Origin: Collinsella aerofaciens
GTDB taxonomy: Bacteria; Actinomycetota; Coriobacteriia; Coriobacteriales; Coriobacteriaceae
NCBI RefSeq assembly: GCF_002736145.1
Contig: NZ_CP024160.1
Location: 682,001-746,000 of the forward strand
Direction: 5' to 3'
Length of the DNA: 64,000 nucleotides
In this document: piece after piece, positions 17,859 through 25,427 of the stretch
How the letters are laid out: each line of letters opens with the position of its first letter
Position numbering within the stretch: position 1 is the stretch's first letter
Position numbers and translations under genes: made by a program
Notes under the pieces: generated by a model
Told to the model about the DNA's origin: nothing
The model's input: only the letters and a program-made list of their open reading frames with translations
Database searches by the model: none

Positions 17859-18628
17859 CACCTCTCCTCGGAGTGCGCGAACCAGGCCGCGCCCGCCGCC
17901 GTGAGCGCGGCGAACGCGAGCGCACTGACCGCAAGGCCCGCCAGCGTGAGCATGCCGTCCGCCGCGAGCGCCCCGCCGAGCGCCATGTCCGCCGCGAGCG
18001 GCTCGCCGCTCGGCAGCACGGGGATGAAGCTCGTGGGGATGACCATGCTCGCCGACGGCGGAAAGAGCTGCGGCAGCGGCACCAGCGACCAGGCGAACCC
18101 GCCCACGAGCTGCGCGGCGAGCGGGCAGAAGATGCCCGCGAGCATGCCGAGCCGCGCCGTGAGGAAGAGCCCTGCGGGGATCATCCACGCCGCGGTCACC
18201 GTGTTGGCGAGCGCGCAGAGGAGCATCGTGAGCGTGCCCGCGGCCGTGAGGCCCTGCGAGGAGAACGCCGATCCCGCGAGGTAGATGCCGAAGACCACGA
18301 GGTTCGAGAGCGTGCAGAGAGCGAGGCACCAGAGCGCCTTGGCCCACCAGGCGCGCCCGAGCGGGAAGCCCAGGCCCAGAAGCCCCCGCATCCGCGTGCG
18401 AGCGTCCGCCCGCGCGACGCACGCCACCACGAGCGAGAGAGACACGGGCAGGAAGAGCGCGTACCAGTAGTTCCACGCGCTGAAGATCTGCACGCCCCGG
18501 TAGGGCATCGCGCCGAGCAGCGGCATCGGCAGCGCCATGAGCACGGCCAGGCGAACCGGTGCCGCGTGGCGCGACTTCAGGGCCTCGGCGCGCAGGGCCG
18601 CGAGCAGGCCGCCTTTCTCGCCCGTCAT
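17858..18628 (-). CDS. Lantibiotic-protection-type ABC transporter permease (first, MutE/EpiE-like)
   Basis: A polytopic permease of 256 residues beginning with a short cytoplasmic segment (LLAALRAEALKSRHAAPVRL) typical of the LanE/LanG family. About six spans follow, including ALFLPVSLSLVVACVA and LGMLAGIFCPLAAQLVGG. The start overlaps the ATPase stop (ATGA) and the stop overlaps the next permease. Very high G+C and alanine-rich composition stand out against the flanking housekeeping genes. Confidence 0.8.
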   Translation of the reverse strand: MTGEKGGLLAALRAEALKSRHAAPVRLAVLMALPMPLLGAMPYRGVQIFSAWNYWYALFLPVSLSLVVACVARADARTRMRGLLGLGFPLGRAWWAKALWCLALCTLSNLVVFGIYLAGSAFSSQGLTAAGTLTMLLCALANTVTAAWMIPAGLFLTARLGMLAGIFCPLAAQLVGGFAWSLVPLPQLFPPSASMVIPTSFIPVLPSGEPLAADMALGGALAADGMLTLAGLAVSALAFAALTAAGAAWFAHSEER

Positions 18629-19353
18629 GCCGCCACCTCCCCGCGCGCCCGTCGCCCTTCCCGGCAGAAGCTCATGAAGAGTTCCTCGAGGTCCTGCCCA
18701 GGCCGAAGCGCATCCTCGTAGGCGAGGCGCCCCCCGCAGATGATGCCGATGGTGTCCGCCATCTGCTGCACCTCGGAGAGGATGTGGCTCGAGACGATCA
18801 CCGTCGTACCCGCCGCCGCGAAGCCGCGGATCTGGTCGCGCAGCTCCTCGATGCCGATGGGGTCGAGGCCGTTGGTGGGCTCGTCGAGCACGAGCAGGCG
18901 TGGCCGGGCGATCAGCGCCAGCGCGAGCCCCAGGCGCTGCCGCATGCCCATCGAGAAGCGCCCGGCGCGCTTCTTCCCGGTGTCCGCGAGGTCCACGGCG
19001 GCGAGTACCTCATCTATGCGGCTCTCGGGAAGGCCCAGCAGCGTGGTGCGCACGCGCAGGTTCTCGCGCGCGGTGAGGTTGGGGTAGAGCGGCGCCTCCT
19101 CGATGAGGCTGCCGATTGCGTAGAGGTCCTCGCGGCGCCAGGCGTGCCCGGCAAAGAGGATCTCCCCGGCCGTCGGCCGCAGCATCCCGCAGATCATCTT
19201 GAGCGTTGTCGACTTGCCGGCGCCGTTGGGACCGAGCAGCCCGTACACCTCGCCCTCGCGGATATGAAGGCTCACGTCGGCCACGGCGTCCTGCGCCTGG
19301 TCGCCGCGGCCGAAGCGCTTGGTGAGCCCACGCGTCTCGAGCATGTAACCCAT
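18625..19353 (-). CDS. ABC transporter ATP-binding protein, lantibiotic/antimicrobial-peptide protection type
   Basis: A 242-residue ATPase with Walker A GPNGAGKST, signature FSMGMRQRLGLALAL, Walker B RLLVLDEPTNGLDP and the H loop IVSSHILSE. The sequence type matches LanF/MutF/BcrA-like subunits. ATG 19353 has AAAGGA 8 nt upstream. It is the first gene of a minus-strand operon of ATPase, permease, permease, small protein, regulator and kinase, resembling self-protection modules such as NisFEG-RK or CprABC-KR. No lantibiotic precursor or modification gene is nearby, so it is probably a stand-alone resistance module. Confidence 0.88.
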   Translation of the reverse strand: MGYMLETRGLTKRFGRGDQAQDAVADVSLHIREGEVYGLLGPNGAGKSTTLKMICGMLRPTAGEILFAGHAWRREDLYAIGSLIEEAPLYPNLTARENLRVRTTLLGLPESRIDEVLAAVDLADTGKKRAGRFSMGMRQRLGLALALIARPRLLVLDEPTNGLDPIGIEELRDQIRGFAAAGTTVIVSSHILSEVQQMADTIGIICGGRLAYEDALRPGQDLEELFMSFCREGRRARGEVAA

Positions 19354-19557
19354 GGGTTTATCCTTTCTCTTCCGGGCGCGCGGGCCGATTCACCGTGCCC
19401 GCGCGTCTTACCTTTCGGGTTCACCATCCATGGTGGGGCGCGTTTCTAACGAAGCCGTAACGGCCGTTGGGCTCTTTTGGCGCCAGCCAATCTCGACCCG
19501 CACGCATTTGCTTAAAGCAACAACTTTCCCGATCGATGTAATCACCGAATCAAAACG

Positions 19558-19610
19558 TGTACACCAGCCACCAAAGATGCCAAAAATGTCACTTTTGGAG
19601 GCTATGTACA
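19558..19610. repeat. 53-bp imperfect inverted repeat ending in TGTACA on both sides
   Basis: The arms pair as TGTACA/TGTACA, AGCC/GGCT and CCAAA/TTTGG, with small offsets. A second, inner dyad CCAAAA-(7 nt)-TTTTGG lies at 19580-19598. It is upstream of both divergent transcription units and could be an operator or an RNA leader structure. Confidence 0.5.
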
Positions 19611-19674
19611 CAAATGCAGAATCCAGCGCAGCCCAGAGGCGCCCTCCACATGTCTGGACTCTCTATGCTTACGC

Positions 19675-19703
19675 TGGATAGACATCGCCGGAACGGGTAT
19701 AGT
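19675..19703 (+). promoter_or_regulatory. Possible promoter of the pgsA-garA-ftsR-like run
   Basis: TATAGT at 19698-19703 is a fair -10; TGGATA at 19675-19680 with a 17-bp spacer is a poor -35. Predicted initiation is about 30 nt before the GTG start at 19740. Confidence 0.4.
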
Positions 19704-19739
19704 ATCGAAAGTTTTGTCGTTAACCAGCGGGGGAGTCCT

Positions 19740-20444
19740 GTGGGCATCAAAAAGAAGATCAAAAAGGAGCTTATCGGCACTTCCGATTACCCGTCGAATA
19801 AGATCTTTACGATCTCCAATTTCATAACCTTTACGCGCCTGATCCTCACCCTGGTATTTCTGTACCTGTTTGTGACGGATAACAACCGCGTCATCGCCAT
19901 CGTTATCTACGCCGTTGCCGCCTCCACCGACTGGATGGACGGTCAGATCGCCCGCATGACTAAGACGGTCTCGTGGCTCGGCAAGGTCATGGATCCTATT
20001 TGCGACCGTGCGCTGTTATTCACCGGCGTGCTGGGCCTGGTAGTCCGCGGCGAGCTGCCCATCTGGGTCTGCGTGCTCATTATCGGCCGCGACATCTATC
20101 TGGGCATCGGCACGCTTATCGTGCGTCATTATCACCCTCGCCCCATCGATGTCGTCTTTCCCGGAAAAATTGCCACTGCGCTGCTCATGACCGGCTTCTC
20201 ACTCATGCTGCTCGGGTTCCCCGTTATTGACGGCCTGCACCTTTTACCTCCGACCCTCGCGGCCTTCCCGGGTCTCAACGGAAGCTCGGTGCCCCTCGGC
20301 ATCTTCTTTGTGTATGGCGGCGTGATCTTCTCCATGCTCACCGCTGTCATCTACTCCATTAAGGGCGGAGCGGCCATTAAACAGGCTCTCGCGCATCCCG
20401 AGGACGAGGACATCGACTTTCTGAACCCCGAAATCGAAGACTGA
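19740..20444 (+). CDS. CDP-alcohol phosphatidyltransferase (PgsA-like)
   Basis: Integral membrane enzyme of about 234 residues that couples a CDP-linked lipid to an alcohol in phospholipid head-group synthesis. The full CDP-OH motif is visible: DWMDGQIAR, eight residues, then GKVMDPICD. GTG 19740 with GGGGGAG upstream is preferred over earlier codons in the frame. A second, more canonical PgsA is encoded at 40651-41289, so this copy may use a different acceptor. In mycobacteria a pgsA2 gene lies close to garA and a MerR gene, the same association as here. Confidence 0.87.
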   Translation: MGIKKKIKKELIGTSDYPSNKIFTISNFITFTRLILTLVFLYLFVTDNNRVIAIVIYAVAASTDWMDGQIARMTKTVSWLGKVMDPICDRALLFTGVLGLVVRGELPIWVCVLIIGRDIYLGIGTLIVRHYHPRPIDVVFPGKIATALLMTGFSLMLLGFPVIDGLHLLPPTLAAFPGLNGSSVPLGIFFVYGGVIFSMLTAVIYSIKGGAAIKQALAHPEDEDIDFLNPEIED

Positions 20445-20510
20445 TTCGTTGGGGTATGATTACGTACGGTTCATTATTTGCGGCTCGTCCGCGATAAGTT
20501 AGGGGTTGTC

Positions 20511-20945
20511 ATGGACAACATGGTTAACAATATGCCTCAGAATGATAAGACTGCTGACGTTACCTGCGTATTCCGCGTGCCTTCAAGCGACGTCACCGTT
20601 CCCGACCTCATGGCCAACGTGCGCATCACCGCCCCCGTTCTGTCCATCGTCAAGGGTCCGCAGACCGGTGCCGCCTTTGAGCTCGAGGACGACGTGACCA
20701 CCATCGGCCGCGATCCTGCAAACGGCATCTTCCTCAATGACATGACCGTTTCGCGCAGCCACGCGCGCATTATCCGCGAGGGCCTCGGCGCTCGCATCGA
20801 GGACCTGGGCTCGCTCAATGGCACCTGGGTCGACGGTGCCATCGTCAATGCAGCCCCGCTGCACGACGGTTCTTCCGTCCAGATCGGTACGTTTACGCTC
20901 ATCTACCACGAGAGCACGCCGGAGCGCATCGAAACCGGTGAGTAG
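20511..20945 (+). CDS. FHA-domain protein, GarA/OdhI-like
   Basis: A 144-residue cytosolic protein with a C-terminal forkhead-associated domain that binds phosphothreonine: GRDPANGIFL near 66, SRSHARI at 81-87, LNGTWVDG at 102. Its N-terminal tail contains VTCVFR around Thr18, resembling the TTSVFR motif phosphorylated by Ser/Thr kinases in GarA and OdhI, which then folds onto the FHA domain. In those proteins this switches glutamate and 2-oxoglutarate metabolism. ATG 20511 with AGGGGT upstream is chosen. The next gene is the MerR partner, as in mycobacteria. Confidence 0.85.
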   Translation: MDNMVNNMPQNDKTADVTCVFRVPSSDVTVPDLMANVRITAPVLSIVKGPQTGAAFELEDDVTTIGRDPANGIFLNDMTVSRSHARIIREGLGARIEDLGSLNGTWVDGAIVNAAPLHDGSSVQIGTFTLIYHESTPERIETGE

Positions 20946-20948
20946 GGC

Positions 20949-21827
20949 ATGGCCGAACGCAACTATCTGAGTATCGGCCAAGTCGTCAACCTACTTCGAG
21001 GCGCATACCCCGATCTTTCGAACTCAAAAATTAGATTTCTAGAAGATGAGGGGCTCATTACCCCTCATCGTACGCCTAAGGGATACCGTCAGTACTCTAA
21101 GGAGGACGTTGACCGCCTGGAGGTCATCCTGCACCTGCAGAAGACCCGCTATATGCCGCTCAACGTGATTAAGCAGCGCTTGGAAAACGCCACGGACTTG
21201 TCTACGCTCGCCTACGAGGTGGGCCTACTGTCCGATGTTCCGCTCAAGACGGAGCCCAAAGAGACCAAGCAAAAGCTGCATCCCATCGAGACCATTCCCG
21301 ATATGCTGGGCGTCGAGATCTCGTTTATCCGTTCGCTCGCCGAGAACGACCTCATTCGTATCATCAAGAGCCCGCAGAATCGCGAGCTTGTCGATGGTCG
21401 CGATTTTCCTATCATCCGCTACTGCTCCGAGCTGTCGCGCTTCCATATCGAGCCGCGCAACCTGCGTCAGTACGTATCGTCGGCAAACCGCGAGTCTTCG
21501 ATGTTTGAGCAGGTGCTCGTGAGCATGCTTGGCATGGATACCTCCGATGACGAGCGCGACGCCAAGCTCGAACGTGCGTTTAAAAAGCTTCACGACCTGA
21601 CCGAGGGTGTGCACACTGCGCTGCTCAAGAACCGCGTTTTTGAATCGCTCAACGCCGTGGTCGAGGACGCCGACATCGATGCACTCGATGAGGAAATTGC
21701 TCGCTCCGAGTCCACCAAGGCCAAAAACGAAGAAACTACCGCGCCGGCTTCGAACGAGGATTCTCTCGTAAAGCCGCTCAAGGTCGTCGCACCTTCACAA
21801 TCCGGCACCGCCACCGCGGACAAATAA
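20949..21827 (+). CDS. MerR-family transcriptional regulator, FtsR-like
   Basis: An N-terminal MerR winged helix (residues 7-75, YLSIGQVVNLLRGAYPDLS and KIRFLEDEGLITPHRT) is followed by a long C-terminal region with no metal-binding cysteines, ending in a low-complexity tail. This domain layout and the garA-like neighbour 3 bp upstream match actinobacterial FtsR (Rv1828), an activator of ftsZ in corynebacteria. Role here is inferred from that synteny. Length is 292 residues. Confidence 0.82.
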   Translation: MAERNYLSIGQVVNLLRGAYPDLSNSKIRFLEDEGLITPHRTPKGYRQYSKEDVDRLEVILHLQKTRYMPLNVIKQRLENATDLSTLAYEVGLLSDVPLKTEPKETKQKLHPIETIPDMLGVEISFIRSLAENDLIRIIKSPQNRELVDGRDFPIIRYCSELSRFHIEPRNLRQYVSSANRESSMFEQVLVSMLGMDTSDDERDAKLERAFKKLHDLTEGVHTALLKNRVFESLNAVVEDADIDALDEEIARSESTKAKNEETTAPASNEDSLVKPLKVVAPSQSGTATADK

Positions 21828-21867
21828 TCGCTGCTGATATTTCGGCAACCCATTGAAAGGTCATGCA

Positions 21868-22398
21868 ATGTACGACTTCGAATCTCAAATCGTCGACATC
21901 CCCGACTATCCCGAGCCCGGAGTCATCTTCAAAGACATCACGCCGCTCTTTGGCAACCCCGAGGCGCTCAAAGCCATGACCGATGCCCTAGCCGAGCACT
22001 TTGCCGGCATGGGAATCACCAAGGTCGTAGGTCCCGAGGCTCGCGGCTTTATGGTTGGCGTACCGGTGGCTGTAGCCCTTGGTGCCGGCTTTGTTCCCGC
22101 ACGTAAACCGGGTAAGCTGCCCCGCAAGACGGTGAGCCAGAGCTATGAGCTCGAATACGGCACCGACTCTATCGAGATCCATGCCGATGCCATTACCTCT
22201 AAAGATACCGTGTTGATTCTGGACGACTTGGTCGCGACGGGCGGAACCGTCGAGGCAACAGGTAAACTTGTGCGAGATATGGGCGCAAAGCTTGTGGGCT
22301 ACGGGTGTATCCTTGAGCTTGCGTTTCTCAACCCGCGCGAGAAGCTCACGCCGTCTGATGACGATGTGGAGCTCTTTAGCCTGGTGACGGTAGACTAG
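21868..22398 (+). CDS. apt: Adenine phosphoribosyltransferase
   Basis: Salvages adenine to AMP with PRPP. The PRPP-binding motif is VLILDDLVATGGT; the N-terminal DIPDYPEPGVIFKDITPLF and the GPEARGFMVGVPVA segment are typical. ATG 21868 is set by GAAAGG 7 nt upstream; earlier TTG and ATG codons are in less favourable positions. Length is 176 residues. No relA gene follows, unlike in many relatives. Confidence 0.95.
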   Translation: MYDFESQIVDIPDYPEPGVIFKDITPLFGNPEALKAMTDALAEHFAGMGITKVVGPEARGFMVGVPVAVALGAGFVPARKPGKLPRKTVSQSYELEYGTDSIEIHADAITSKDTVLILDDLVATGGTVEATGKLVRDMGAKLVGYGCILELAFLNPREKLTPSDDDVELFSLVTVD

Positions 22399-22430
22399 CC
22401 GTTACCCTTAGTTACTGGAAAGGAAGCTAC

Positions 22431-23558
22431 ATGCGCACAGCAAACACGCACAAAAACATGGCACGCTGCGCTGCTACGGCAACCCTCGCTTGTGTTTTGG
22501 GCTTGGGCCTCGCGGCTCCTGCCTACGCCGATACCGCATCCGACCTTGCCGCTGCTCGTACGAAACTCGAGCAGATCGGTACCCAAACCCAGCAGATTTA
22601 CGATGAGCTCGCCACGCAGACGCAGGCGCTCGATCAGACTGCCGGAGAGATCACGCAAAAGCAGCAGGAGATTGCTGACGGTCAGGCCAAGCTCTCGACC
22701 TATGTCGCCGGCGAGTACAAGACCGGCGGTCTGAGCCTGCTTCAGGTTCTGACGGGCGTTGACGATCTGAGCGATATGCTCAACCGTCTGTTCTACTACG
22801 GCAAAGTTTCCGATAAGCAGGCTCAGACCATTCAAGAGGTCAAGGAGCTTAAGCAGCAGCTCACCGATAAGCAGGCCGAGCAAGAGAAGAACGTCGCCAC
22901 CACGCAAAAGAAGGTCGACGAGCTTAACGCCCAGCAGGCTGAAGCCCAAAGCGTTGTGAACTCCCTGGATTCGCAGCTGCAGGCCGAGCTTGCCGCAGAG
23001 GCCGAGGCCAACGCCGCACTGCAGGCGGGCATTAACGCCAGCACTGCCGAGAAGGCCACGGTGAGCAACGAGACTGCCGGTACGACCGAGAACACCAACA
23101 ACGGTGGTCAGACCAGCAATAACAACAACGAGGGCGGTAACACTCCGGCTCCTACGCCGACACCTGCTCCGACGCCGCAGCCCTCCACGCCTGCTCCGGC
23201 TCCGACGCCTTCTGCTCCGAGCCAGTCCGTCGATGGCGGTTCTGTTGTCTCGCGTGCATACAGCAAGCTTGGTTGCGCCTATTCCTGGGGCGGCATTGGA
23301 CCGAACAGCTTCGACTGCTCTGGTTTTGTTAGCTATTGCCTCACGGGTCGCTATTGCCGCCTGGGCACCACGGGTACCTTTATGGGCTGGACGCGTGTGT
23401 CCGATCCGCAGCCCGGTGACGTTGTGGTCAACTCGTACCACACCGGCATTTACATCGGTGGTGGTCAGATGATTCATGCTTCCGACTACAACACGGGTGT
23501 TATCATCAGCTCGGTTGCCGCCGGCATGAACAACAACTATATCTTCGTTCGCTACTAG
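22431..23558 (+). CDS. Secreted NlpC/P60 peptidoglycan endopeptidase with N-terminal coiled coil
   Basis: A signal peptide (residues 1-33, cleavage near AYA-DT) is followed by a long coiled coil (about 36-205), an Asn/Gly then Pro/Ala/Thr-rich linker (220-265), and a C-terminal NlpC/P60 domain. The catalytic triad is visible as Cys296 in SFDCSGFV, His347 in SYHTGIY and His359 in MIHASD. The layout resembles RipA/CwlO/PcsB cell-wall hydrolases whose coiled coil is engaged by FtsEX; no ftsEX is adjacent. GGAAAGGAAG precedes the ATG. Confidence 0.9.
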   Translation: MRTANTHKNMARCAATATLACVLGLGLAAPAYADTASDLAAARTKLEQIGTQTQQIYDELATQTQALDQTAGEITQKQQEIADGQAKLSTYVAGEYKTGGLSLLQVLTGVDDLSDMLNRLFYYGKVSDKQAQTIQEVKELKQQLTDKQAEQEKNVATTQKKVDELNAQQAEAQSVVNSLDSQLQAELAAEAEANAALQAGINASTAEKATVSNETAGTTENTNNGGQTSNNNNEGGNTPAPTPTPAPTPQPSTPAPAPTPSAPSQSVDGGSVVSRAYSKLGCAYSWGGIGPNSFDCSGFVSYCLTGRYCRLGTTGTFMGWTRVSDPQPGDVVVNSYHTGIYIGGGQMIHASDYNTGVIISSVAAGMNNNYIFVRY

Positions 23559-23582
23559 TTATTCAGATAAAGCAAACGGATA

Positions 23583-23620
23583 TGGACCTCGTGGCTTTGA
23601 GTCATGAGGTCCATTCTTTT
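23583..23620 (+). terminator. Intrinsic terminator after the NlpC/P60 gene
   Basis: TGGACCTC (from 23583) pairs with GAGGTCCA (ending 23613), with further TG/CA pairs inside, and is followed by TTCTTTT. It lies 25 bp after the stop. Confidence 0.75.
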
Positions 23621-23635
23621 GCCTTTAGTGCAGGC

Positions 23636-23662
23636 GCTATCTAGTTTTGAATACTAGATAGC
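23636..23662 (+). promoter_or_regulatory. Perfect dyad operator upstream of degV
   Basis: GCTATCTAGT and ACTAGATAGC form a perfect 10-bp inverted repeat around a 7-nt centre. It is centred about 38 bp upstream of TATAAT (23687-23692), which lacks a good -35, a position fitting an activator site. 23 of 27 positions match the site at 25310-25336 in front of the convergent DUF1836 gene. Confidence 0.75.
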
Positions 23663-23721
23663 GGCCCAATCGGTCTGCAAGATGGTTATAATTGTTGAGG
23701 AACAATTAGAAAGGACCCTCT

Positions 23722-24588
23722 ATGAGCTGGGCACTTATCTCCGATTCAAGCTGTAACCTCCGCGATTGGCAACCGACCGCGCCCCATACCACCTTTGCAT
23801 TTGCGCCCCTCAAAATTCGAGTGGGGGAGCGTGAATTCGTCGATGACCTTTCGCTCGATGTACATGAGCTCAACTGCGCTGTTCAGGCGGAGACGAACGC
23901 TTCTTCGAGCGCTTGTCCCAGCGTAGGGGAGTGGGCCGAGCTCTTCAAATTGGCAGACAAGACCATCTGCATGCCGATCTCTGAGGGCGTGTCGGGCAGC
24001 TACAACGCTGCAGCCACGGCTCGCGATATGGTTTTTGCCGAGGAGCCCGACCGACAGATTCATCTAGTCAATTCACGCGCAGCTGGCGGCAAAATGGACC
24101 TCATTTTCTTGCTGTTCGACCGCTATCTTGCAAGCAACCCGGATGTCTCATTCGAGGATGCTTGCGCATACTTCGATAGCCTTGAACAGAATAGCAAAAT
24201 CCTCTTCAGTTTGTGCAATTACGAAAACCTCGCCAAAGCCGGACGTATCCCTAAGGCAGCCGGCGTCATTGCCAACAAGCTCAATATCCGCATTTTGGGC
24301 ACGGCGAGCGAGGCCGGTAAAATCGAACTCGTCGGGCACACGCGTGGCGAAAAGAAGATGCTCAACAAGATCATCGACACCATGGAAGCCGAGGGTTTTA
24401 CGGGCGGCGAGGTCATCATCGATCACGTTGAGAACGAAGCTGGAGCCCAGGCGCTTACTGACCGCATAGTCGAGCATTGGCCCGGCTCCAAGACCATCAT
24501 CATGCCCTGCAACGGCCTGGATTCCTATTACGCCGAGATGCACGGCCTCATCATCGGCTACGGCATGGGCGTAGCTTCGGGCAAATAA
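23722..24588 (+). CDS. DegV family fatty-acid-binding protein
   Basis: DegV/FakB proteins bind a fatty acid and present it to the fatty acid kinase FakA for acyl-phosphate formation. The 288-residue protein starts with SWALISDSSCNL, has a PISEGVSGSYNAA segment contacting the carboxylate, and the fold-typical NSRAAGGKMDLI. AGAAAGGA precedes the ATG. It is transcribed alone, convergent with the DUF1836 gene and under a site shared with it. No fakA gene is in the window. Confidence 0.92.
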   Translation: MSWALISDSSCNLRDWQPTAPHTTFAFAPLKIRVGEREFVDDLSLDVHELNCAVQAETNASSSACPSVGEWAELFKLADKTICMPISEGVSGSYNAAATARDMVFAEEPDRQIHLVNSRAAGGKMDLIFLLFDRYLASNPDVSFEDACAYFDSLEQNSKILFSLCNYENLAKAGRIPKAAGVIANKLNIRILGTASEAGKIELVGHTRGEKKMLNKIIDTMEAEGFTGGEVIIDHVENEAGAQALTDRIVEHWPGSKTIIMPCNGLDSYYAEMHGLIIGYGMGVASGK

Positions 24589-24604
24589 AGTCCAACCAAG
24601 CAAA

Positions 24605-24655
24605 AATATGGGCGGGACAAAGCGACAGATGGCTCTTTGTCCCGCCCGTTTTATA
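24605..24655. terminator. Bidirectional terminator between degV and the DUF1836 gene
   Basis: A perfect 13-bp stem, GGGCGGGACAAAG (24610-24622) with CTTTGTCCCGCCC (24635-24647), is followed by GTTTTAT on the plus strand and by ATATTTTTG on the minus strand. It can serve both convergent genes. Confidence 0.88.
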
Positions 24656-24661
24656 CGTCGG

Positions 24662-25273
24662 CTAGCTATTAAATCCGTTGAACTTGAGATAACTCATCAG
24701 GTACGCCTTCGAAACGAAGGATGAAACTGCACTTCGCACAAGCAGCGACTCCCGCGTTACCTGATGCGCCGTATCGGGAACCGGCGTCTGCTCGACCGAA
24801 AACGCCGAACGAATCGATGCCTCGAGCTGATCGACCACATAGTCGAAGGCCGTCGGGGCATCGTAGCTCAATCGCTGAATGTTAAAGAGTGCCTGCACCG
24901 CAGCAATAGGTAGCACCTGCTTAAAGATGCAGATAGCGATCAGACGGGCAATCTGCTCGCGGCCATATTGCTTTTTGACCGGAGCAGGCACCAGGCCGAC
25001 CTTCACGTAGTTGTTGATCATCGATGGCGTAATGACGGGCTGCTCAACGCAAATGGACAGCGGCTCCATCCACAGCGCAACATACTCAATAACCTGGTCG
25101 CGATAGAGCGTCACATTGGGCAACTGGTCATAGCGCGGCAGACTCAACGTATTGAGTTTGCGCACGATTTCGGACTGAATAAATGCATCGGGCAGCACAG
25201 TGGGCTGAATATCCTCAGGCTTAATACTGACCGACGAATCGGACATAGGAATAACGTGTTTAACGTGGTTCAT
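24662..25273 (-). CDS. DUF1836 domain protein, putative helix-turn-helix regulator
   Basis: A 203-residue protein of the DUF1836 family. Residues 82-108 (TPSMINNYVKVGLVP and the following QYGREQ) resemble a MerR-type helix-turn-helix and wing, and residues 110-130 are helical. The start at ATG 25273 is fixed by GGAGG 7 nt upstream; an earlier in-frame start would run through the operator. The family is widespread in Gram-positive bacteria with no firm function known to me. The operator shared with degV suggests it regulates itself and degV. Confidence 0.82.
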   Translation of the reverse strand: MNHVKHVIPMSDSSVSIKPEDIQPTVLPDAFIQSEIVRKLNTLSLPRYDQLPNVTLYRDQVIEYVALWMEPLSICVEQPVITPSMINNYVKVGLVPAPVKKQYGREQIARLIAICIFKQVLPIAAVQALFNIQRLSYDAPTAFDYVVDQLEASIRSAFSVEQTPVPDTAHQVTRESLLVRSAVSSFVSKAYLMSYLKFNGFNS

Positions 25274-25297
25274 AAAGGTCCTCCGTTCATTTTCTAT

Positions 25298-25337
25298 ATT
25301 GTATTCTAGGTTATCTAGTTTTGCATACCACATAGCC
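25298..25337 (-). promoter_or_regulatory. Promoter and dyad operator of the DUF1836 gene
   Basis: The imperfect dyad at 25309-25337 (left arm GGTTATCTAGT, right arm ACCACATAGCC) contains the 12-mer TATCTAGTTTTG found identically at the degV site. On the minus strand TACAAT lies at 25303-25298, so the dyad centre falls near -32, over the -35 region, a position that would favour autorepression. Confidence 0.68.
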
Positions 25338-25345
25338 GGCAAGTA

Positions 25346-25387
25346 AAAGTGGTTGGACAACACATTGATGCATCGTCCAACCACTTT
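25346..25387 (-). terminator. Terminator downstream of trxB
   Basis: A perfect 13-bp stem (AAAGTGGTTGGAC 25346-25358 with GTCCAACCACTTT 25375-25387) is followed on the minus strand by a short CTTTTACTT tract. It lies 40 bp after the trxB stop and just before the DUF1836 promoter. Confidence 0.75.
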
Positions 25388-25427
25388 GTTTAAAGATAGC
25401 AACCTTACATAAGATATATTATCGTAC

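Larger units (their letters stand above)
19354..19739. other. Intergenic region between the transporter operon and pgsA-like gene
   Basis: No gene is supported; a 67-codon minus-strand frame lacks a family match I recognise. It holds the leader of the minus-strand ABC operon with a perfect 9-bp hairpin (CGCGCGGGC 19377-19385 with GCCCGCGCG 19397-19405), the dyad CACCAT-cc-ATGGTG near 19422-19435, TTGCTT-A-AAGCAA near 19508-19520, and the long hairpin at 19558-19610 listed separately. The plus-strand promoter is near its right end. Confidence 0.5.

Noticed and set aside
17861..18476. N-terminal extension of the second permease (477-residue version)
   Set aside because: The extra 206 residues are Arg/Gly/Ala-rich and lie wholly inside the first permease gene; the TGATG overlap at 17858 marks the real start.
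19408..19611. 67-codon minus-strand frame (GTG start) before the transporter operon
   Set aside because: It starts inside the 53-bp palindrome and has no recognised family or good ribosome site; left open but not annotated.
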